DNA of 64,000 nucleotides from Sciurus carolinensis (lineage: Eukaryota; Chordata; Mammalia; Rodentia; Sciuridae), in the NCBI RefSeq assembly GCF_902686445.1, contig NC_062227.1:26590777-26654776 (forward strand). The letters are read 5' to 3'. Positions 57,609 to 64,000 of the stretch are shown one piece after another. Numbering within the stretch: the first letter of the stretch is position 1; every line of letters starts with the position of its first letter. A program made the translations under genes and the position numbers. A model generated the notes under the pieces. That model made no database searches. It was not told the origin of the DNA and saw only the letters and a program-made list of their open reading frames with translations.

Positions 57609-57740
57609 TTATGATTACATGAATGGTATGAATCTACATTGTGTACAACCATAGAAACAAAATGATGTACCCCATTTATGTACAATGAATCAAAATGCAG
57701 TCTGTAAAAAATTTAAAAATAAATAAATAATTTAAAAAAA
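57609..57740 (+). mobile_element. Very short L1 3' end
   Basis: 'tatgattacatgaatggtatgaatctacattgtgtacaaccatag' through 'caatgaatcaaaatgcagtctgtaaaaaat' and an A-rich tail, matching 42450-42590. About 100 nt of L1 plus tail. Confidence 0.9.
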
Positions 57741-57821
57741 TGACCTAAGAAAACTGCAGATGAAAGAAAACTGACAATAAAAAAAAAAAGAAAAAGATAA
57801 CAGGGTCAGGGTTAAGCCTAT

Positions 57822-58196
57822 TTTGTTAGGCAAATTTCTGTTACTATAATGGAATTCCTGAAATAATTAACTTTTGAAATTAAAAGGTTTATTTTGGATC
57901 TCAGATTTGGAAGTTCAAGTTCATGAGCAGTGGGTTCCATTGCCTTGGGCCTGTGGCAGCACATCATGGTTGGAGCCTGGGGTAGAGTAAAACCACTCAT
58001 CTTAGCAGAAAGTTAAAGGAGAAAACAGAAGTGGCTGGGGGTTCCACTATCCCCCTCAAGGACACACTTCTCGTGACCTACTCAACCCCCACTAGGCCTA
58101 GCCTCTTCTGCCTCTATCACCTCCCAATGGCTCCACCCTGGGGCACAAGCCTTGTACACATGGGCTATTTGGGAATTTTCACCATCCAAACCACAG
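57822..58196 (-). mobile_element. ERVL-MaLR LTR, diverged
   Basis: 'ttgttaggcaaatttctgttac', 'ttaaaaggtttattttggatctcag', 'ccattgccttgggcctgtggcagcacatcatgg', 'gggcacaagccttgtac', 'accatccaaaccacagcag' keep reverse MaLR order. Confidence 0.7.
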
Positions 58197-58202
58197 CAGG
58201 TC

Positions 58203-58392
58203 TGGACCCTGAAGTCAGACATCCTGGGTTCCACTTCTCACTCTGCTGGTTACTACCTGTGTAACCTTGAACAAGGCGTTCCATCTCCCCCTGTAAAAGG
58301 CCCTTGTGAAGATAAATTGTGTTACCACAAGGAGAGCCCGTTAGACATTTCAGGCACACATGGAATGAGCATTATAAGCTAATTGTTGTTGT
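58203..58392 (+). mobile_element. MIR SINE
   Basis: 'gaccctgaagtcagacatcctgggttcc', 'ctctgctggttactacctgtgtaaccttgaacaaggc' is clear MIR 5' and core sequence. The 3' part is eroded. Confidence 0.8.
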
Positions 58393-59814
58393 TACTTTAT
58401 CCAAAGTGGTTTATCCTTACCATCTATAGGCCCGATAAACTTACTGAGTTTTTAAAATCATAAATAAGCAGGTACAAAATAAGTTAGCAGCTAAATTTTA
58501 AACCTGACGAATTGTTATTGCAACCATAAATCTTAAATCTCTACTGGAAGCAGCTGAGCACCTTGAGAATGAAATATCTGCTGTCATGAGCATGTGGATG
58601 CTGACATACATTTGTGTTTTCTGAGAGGAGGAACTCATTTCTGTTTAGAGACTGTTAATGCAATTCCTGAAATATTATTTATTCTTTGTAAATTTGTGTT
58701 ATTAATTCAGTATAAAATGATGCATCAGAATTTCGATTACAAGTTCCATCAAGATTTATGGTCAGAAAATTACACAGAATTTACAGGAAAAGGAATTTGT
58801 AGAAAGGGTTTTCTCCAGGGTGGGGAGTGCTAAGTGATTCAATTACCCAGTCATAGACATTTATATTCAGCATCTAAATCTGTTATCTAGTTTCATTTAA
58901 AAATCAACCTTAAAAATTCCAGAGTTTAATTTGGGGGCCCATATTTCATGCATATTTATCTTAAGAAAATTGATAGAGATGTTAGACATTTTTGCAATAA
59001 GATAAATAATTGAGGTGAAATGAGACTTGGGATTAAAAATTTAGAGTTTGCTTAAAAGCATTTGTTCACATCCTCCTTGCATTTCTGAGACTGGGTTTTA
59101 CTGAAATGAAATGAGGAGAATTTGGGAGGCCATTTAGGTCAAGTCTGCTCTACAGTTGAATGCATCTAAGGTTGGCCCTGTAAAGGGCACATTAAATCAT
59201 GTTTCCCTGGCTTTAAATATTTAATAACAAATGTTTTCATTTTATGACTCTTTGAATTAGAATCATAGCATTTTAGAAGAGAGGCTACAGATATAATTTA
59301 AAATAAGTCTTCAGGTCGTAAAAAGGAAACTGAGACCTGACATTTGGGTTACTATAAGGGTTACTATGAATTGTAAGTATCATCGATTAGTCATAATTAA
59401 GCTATTTGTAAGGCAAAGTGTAGTGATTAGTGAGAGTCAGGCAGACAAACTTTGCATAAACCAGTCACATCAATTGGCTATTCATCTAGATATTGGTCTG
59501 GAATCTGGCCAATTGCCAGATGTGGCCAGTGGGAAGAATTTAAATAGTGAAATGACTTTTACATTCATTAAACAACCTTATTATTTTATCAGTCTCACTG
59601 AAGTAAATAGAGCTGGCGTGTGGAAGCTTGTAGATGAATGCATCCATGTTTGTATATTCTCTGCCCCTCCTACAAAGACTCCTCGTAAGAATACAAATAG
59701 AAGGCTAATATACCAAAAATATGGAGAAACTATGACTAGAGAATTACAAGGAAGAATAAAAATAGACTGGGAATAAGAACAAGATTAGGCAGAAGTTACC
59801 TTCATGCAACAGAA
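58393..59814. other. Unassigned sequence
   Basis: Contains a 136-codon frame (59366-59776) without recognised domain. 59400-59450 and 59280-59350 faintly resemble MIR. Confidence 0.35.
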
Positions 59815-59925
59815 GTAGTGGTTAAAGTACAAGGATGTTAAGCCATTTGTCAGTTAATAAGTGGCAAAGACAGAAATCTAAGCCAATTTTCCAGACTCTT
59901 AGCCTGTCCACTGAGGTATGCCATG
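59815..59925 (-). mobile_element. MIR SINE relic
   Basis: 'gatgttaagccatttgtcagttaataagtggcaaagac' then 'agactcttagcctgtccactgagg' fits reverse MIR. Confidence 0.65.
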
Positions 59926-59927
59926 CT

Positions 59928-60085
59928 TCTCAAGCTTAAATGTGCCAACATGTCTCCCAGGGGCCTTGTTAAGTACAGGTTCTCATTGCATAGGTCTGAG
60001 GTGGGGCCAAAGATTAGCATTTATGACAAGTGTCCAGGAGATAATGATGCTTCTGGAATAGAGTTCATACTTATGATAGTAAAAG
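59928..60085. mobile_element. MER5A-type hAT-Charlie relic
   Basis: 'cttctcaagcttaaatgtgcc', 'gggccttgttaagtacaggttctc', 'ggtctgaggtggggcc', 'ccaggagataatgatgcttctgg' follow the MER5A order. Terminal repeat at the right is lost. Confidence 0.78.
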
Positions 60086-60698
60086 GCATGTCTACATGCT
60101 ACATCCTATAGAATATTAGAATGTTCACCTGCAGTTCTCAATAAAATGCAAGGTTCCAGTTACAGCAGACTTGGGAAGTTTTCCAGGTTTCATCTTGGTG
60201 CCCCAAACTTCACTTTGTGTCTTCCAACTATGTAGGGTCCAATATGAGGGAACCAGTTCTGGCTTCACTTTTTCCTTAGCAAGACCTACCTTTAGGAAAA
60301 CCGGAAGCTATTTCACATTAAGGAGTGAATGCCTGATTCCCACTTGAATTCAGATGCTGATATTGAATTAGACATGAAAGAGGTTATTGGAGGAATGCCT
60401 ATGAAAGATGCAATGGTGAAAGCAGGAATATGTAGGGAGAACTATCAGAATGATGTACATCCCATACATGAAAAAGGAAAATGAGAAAGGAAGCAAAATT
60501 GAGCTAGGAAGAATATCAGCCTGCAGTGCAGTTTTGAGGAAGTTTCCATCCAGTTCATGGAGAGTCCCCAAGGCAAAGTCACCCATTAAAGAGGTCCCAC
60601 GTCTAGCAGGCTTAGCATGCATAAGGTGATATATCCAGAGGAGCAGTAGCAACAGAATCAGTGGATCCCAAATCAATACCAAGAATAAGAATCTATCC
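60086..60698. other. Unassigned sequence
   Basis: No family or gene recognised. Confidence 0.35.
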
Positions 60699-61115
60699 TT
60701 ATGATATACTCAGTTTTTGCATCACTGTGACCAAGATACCTGACAAGAATAACTTAGAGGAGAGCAAGTTTATTTGGGACTCAAGGTTTCAGAGGTCTCA
60801 GTCCAAATAGGGCTAACTCTATTGCTCTGGGCCCAAAGTGAGGCAGCACATCACAGGGGAAGGGCCCAGCAGAGAAAGCTGCAATTCAGAGAGAGTAGGG
60901 GAAGGAGGTCACATGGAAGATGTACCCTTTTGGGGAATGCCCCACATCTTCCAGTCATGCCCTACATGCCTATAGTTACCACCCAGTCAGCACATTGAAG
61001 CTAAGATGAACTGAGATTACAGCTCTCATAATCTAACATTTCATCTCTGAATATTCCTGCATTAACAGGAGATTTTGGAGAAAACACTTCATATCCAAAT
61101 TATAATACTCTATAA
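60699..61115 (-). mobile_element. ERVL-MaLR solo LTR
   Basis: 'tgcatcactgtgaccaagatacctgacaagaataac', 'gcaagtttatttgggactc', 'tcagaggtctcagtccaaatag', 'ctctgggcccaaagtgaggcagcacatc', 'atagttaccacccag', 'tcatatccaaattataata'. Reverse orientation, complete apart from eroded ends. Confidence 0.85.
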
Positions 61116-63221
61116 TCATAAACTACTGGTCCTTCCAAGGTAGAAGGGTTCTCATGTAATCACCTTGCCAGACTCTTCTTCTTAAGGAAGAGAGACATAT
61201 TGGCTCTCTGCACTGGTTTCTGTTGCAGACAGGTTGGATCTTCAGAGGCAACAACACTTAAGTCAGCCTCGGTAAGTAGTTCATTCGGTAGGCTTCCATC
61301 TCTGCCACCATGAACACAATTCCTGTGCCCATTATGGTAATTCAAATGTTTAGCGAACATCAGCTGACTCCAGACGTGTGTCCCTACTTATTTTTTCAAA
61401 ACCTCTTTTATTTTGAATGGTTTCTGGTGACCCTTTGGACTTTTTAGTATCAATATCAAATTAGACTCTGACTCAATCATGTTTGTAATGTCTGAGTCCT
61501 TTACTTCCTCCAGGATAGCCAACCAAAATAATGGCTGTAGGTTTCTTTTGAAAGAAAAAAACAGGGAATCATTAAGGTTTATAATTGCTACAGTTTTACA
61601 AATTTCTTTCTCCCAGGAGATTCTGGATCTGAAAAAAGAATTGTGATTATTTTCATGTCATAATGGGACAACTACCCTCCAGCTCTTGGTTCATTGATTC
61701 TTGACTTTCCATGACTATGGATATGGGTAGAATCCTTGTTGATTTCCTGTGTGTTCTACTTCTAGGCATACCATGGTATCTTAAGCATCTTTACACTTCT
61801 GTGAGTCAATCTATATTGACTATCCTTCTGACTTTTCCAGTCATTTCAGGAGTTTCAGCATCCCAGCTTTTGGTGCATAAGTATATCCACAAGGTCCTCA
61901 TTGCCTCAAATCTGATGATCCCCTGAGTATGAATGAATTTAATTCTTTAATGAGCCCATCTCCATGACAGCCTCTCTTGCTATCAGCCCTCACCCTTCTT
62001 AGTGATACTGGGTGACCTCTCACTAGCCTCCTCCATCAAGTACCTTCAAAGTCCACTCCCAGGGACACTGTTTGGCTATTACTGCTATATGAAAGTTAGC
62101 CTTTATAGCTCCTTGCACTATATAATCTGTTTCCTACCTTCTCATGCCTTGCTGGGTTATGTTGAGTTTTAACTCTAGTCATCAACCTGGATCCCAGGAG
62201 AGGAGGTAAGACCAGCTCTTGAGAGAGGCCTCACGCCCTCCTGAGGGTTCTGCTCTATCTTCCACATGAAGGAAGTCCTACTCCCTAGATGAGAGGGACA
62301 GGTCATGTCTACAAGCTCCAAGGATCCAGATCCATTGAGCCAAACTCCATAGGAATTAAAATGTCTTGTTCCATGTTTCAAGTTGCCACATTTTTTTCAA
62401 CCATGGCTCCAAACTCGGTAGAATAGACAGCCTTGGATAAGCAGTTAAACTTCTAGCCCTATGTCTCTAACTGTCAGCTGAGTGTGTTCTCAGCTGAGTT
62501 AGACCTCTCACTATGGGAGATAAGGGCCTCTTTGAAAGAGACCTTGAAGAACTTCTGGTTCTTACTCTTTCCTTTAATTATTTATTCATGACCCTCAGTT
62601 TCTGAACCATTGCCCTTAAGGCATGTCTCCTCCACCAGGACAGTTTTTACAGGTCACTAACAAAGAGTTTGGTAGCCATTGGGCCACCACATATCCTAGG
62701 GGCTATGTGCACCACACCCGACTCAGCTTATCCTCCTCCTTGTACTCCAGGCAGCAATTAAGGCAGTCCCAGCATTCTCTTCCATCTCAGTGTTCTTGGA
62801 CCCATCCTGACACTGTATTTGTCTGCATTTTCTGAAAAGCAGCTACTGGGATGGAACCAGACACCCATGTACTGGAGGAATGTCAGGGAAGGATCGTGGA
62901 AGAGTAGAAATGATCAGAGAGAAGCTTAGCTTGACACATATACAAGGAGACGTAGGTGAGGAATAGTGGAGGGGATGGTATAAAGGCAATAGTTTAAGAA
63001 AACATTCCTCCCAACTAAAGCAAGGTCCTCAGGAGAAGGCTCTGACAGTAGAACTGTCCTTGCACTGGTACCCACTGTTCAACTGCAGGCTGGGGCAACA
63101 AAAGCCTTGGAATTAACACAGTGGGGGCCAGAGGACCAGTGACCAGGAGCCAAATATGCTTCCCACAGTAGAGCTGGGCAGCACTTTTCCATTGCCACCA
63201 ACAATGACTTTAATTCCCTCT
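61116..63221. other. Unique-looking sequence
   Basis: About 2.1 kb without an assigned repeat or gene. Short frames (61711-61926, 62623-62835) have no recognisable domains. Confidence 0.35.
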
Positions 63222-63400
63222 GATTAATAGTTAGCTTTTATTGGGCATTTGTTAAATGCCAGATGCTTGTTTCTAAGAGCTTTTAAGTGCATCTTCCTAT
63301 TTAATCTTTACAACAAAAATAATGATTTTCCCATTTTTTAAAAACTTGAACACAGACAGGCTAAGCAATTTGTCAAAGGTGAGAGGGAGTTGGTTCTCTT
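63222..63400 (-). mobile_element. MIR SINE relic
   Basis: 'ttgggcatttgttaaatgccagatgcttg', 'cctatttaatctttacaac', 'ttgaacacagacaggctaagcaatttgtcaaagg' is reverse MIR order. Confidence 0.72.
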
Positions 63401-63454
63401 AAGCATTTTATACAATTTCCCATTAAAAAAAAAGAACAGCATGAAGACTATTAC

Positions 63455-63818
63455 CTGCTATAGTTTTGATCTTAAATGAGCCCCAAAGTCCCATGTGGTA
63501 AAGGATTAGCCCATAGCCTAGCACTATTGGGAAGTGGTAGAAACTAAAGAAGGGAGACTAGTGGGAGGTTTAGGTCACTAGACATGCCCTCAAAAGGCAT
63601 TGGGGGATCCTGGTCTCTTACTGTTTCGTTCCTGGACATGAGTGGACAGTTGTGCTCCACCTTGTATTCTGCACTATGATGTTCTGCCTCAACATAGGCC
63701 CAGAAACTGCAGAGCCAAGTGACCATGGCTGAAGCCCTTTAAACTGTGAGCCAAAACAAATCTTTCCTCTTTATAATTATCTCAAGTATTTGTTATGGTA
63801 ACAGAAATCTGACTAACC
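63455..63818 (+). mobile_element. ERVL-MaLR LTR
   Basis: 'tatagttttgatcttaaatgagcccc', 'gcactattgggaagtggtagaaac', 'gtgggaggtttaggtcac', 'gatgttctgcctcaac', 'gtgagccaaaacaaatctttcctc', ending 'ggtaacagaaatctgactaa'. Same subfamily type as 25232-25822. Confidence 0.85.
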
Positions 63819-64000
63819 CATTTCCCAAGACTTGTTCCATTTCTAAAGATTTATCACATTCTTGGATTATAGTAGTGAACCATGTGGTGCAGGGCCTACC
63901 AGAGCAGGATTCAAATCTAATGAAAGAAATAGAGGTACAGATACAGAATTATAATATGGCTTGTGAACTGCACAGAAAGACTCTCAAGCTGCCATGAAAG

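Noticed and set aside
57579..57752. Putative 8-bp TSD (ctaagaaa) around the short L1 3' end
   Set aside because: L1 similarity does not start at the left repeat and the right repeat does not begin at the tail, so the match is probably chance.
59366..59776. 136-codon open frame
   Set aside because: Overlaps MIR-like sequence at its start and shows no recognisable motif.

Overview
The window is mammalian nuclear DNA, almost certainly from a squirrel-family rodent (Sciuridae: ground squirrel, marmot or a relative). The main clue is a dimeric SINE made of a B1/7SL-like left half and a tRNA-Ala-derived ID right half ('ggctggggatgtggctcag ... cccctgggttcaatcccc'), the B1-dID (MEN-type) arrangement known from squirrels. 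Single ID elements and ORR1-like ERVL-MaLR LTRs agree with this. I found no host protein-coding gene, rRNA, tRNA or CRISPR array. The window reads as intergenic or deep intronic DNA, and most of what can be recognised is transposable-element sequence of several ages.

Layout. 464-7002 is a full-length, very young-looking LINE-1 on the minus strand. It has a perfect 14-bp target-site duplication (TSD), a poly(A) tail, an open ORF1, an ORF2 broken only by four single-base homopolymer indels, and a 5' UTR built of 459-bp tandem monomers that each start with a YY1-type site. 8.5-11.2 kb holds an L2 remnant, a MER2/Tigger element split by a MaLR solo LTR, and a dimeric SINE. 11.2-25 kb is mostly unique DNA with L2, MLT1, ID and MIR relics, one 210-bp L1 stub with a perfect TSD, and a TA/CA microsatellite. 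25-39 kb is a dense palimpsest of ancient L1M copies cut by SINEs, MaLR LTRs and a tiny L1 insertion. 39-44.7 kb holds a 5'-inverted (twin-primed) L1 and further SINEs. 45-51.1 kb is a degenerate, near full-length plus-strand L1. 51.8-54 kb holds two more L1 3' ends and an MLT1 LTR. 54-64 kb is mostly unique, with MaLR, MIR and MER5A relics.

How the parts relate. The L1 copies are the source of the retrotransposition machinery. SINEs with A-rich tails and TSDs, and the truncated or inverted L1 stubs, are its by-products. Insertion order can be read from nesting: L1M, L2 and MER2 are oldest, MaLR LTRs lie inside them, dimeric SINEs lie inside both, and the 464-7002 L1 and the 44110-44196 ID are probably the youngest.

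The strongest candidates for new biology all lie in the 464-7002 L1: the 459-bp monomer promoter with an antisense frame open across every monomer, a five-unit telomere-like hexamer array next to a G-rich tract in the 3' UTR, a 33-bp in-frame duplication in the ORF1 coiled coil, and a 3' end shorter than that of older local L1 copies.
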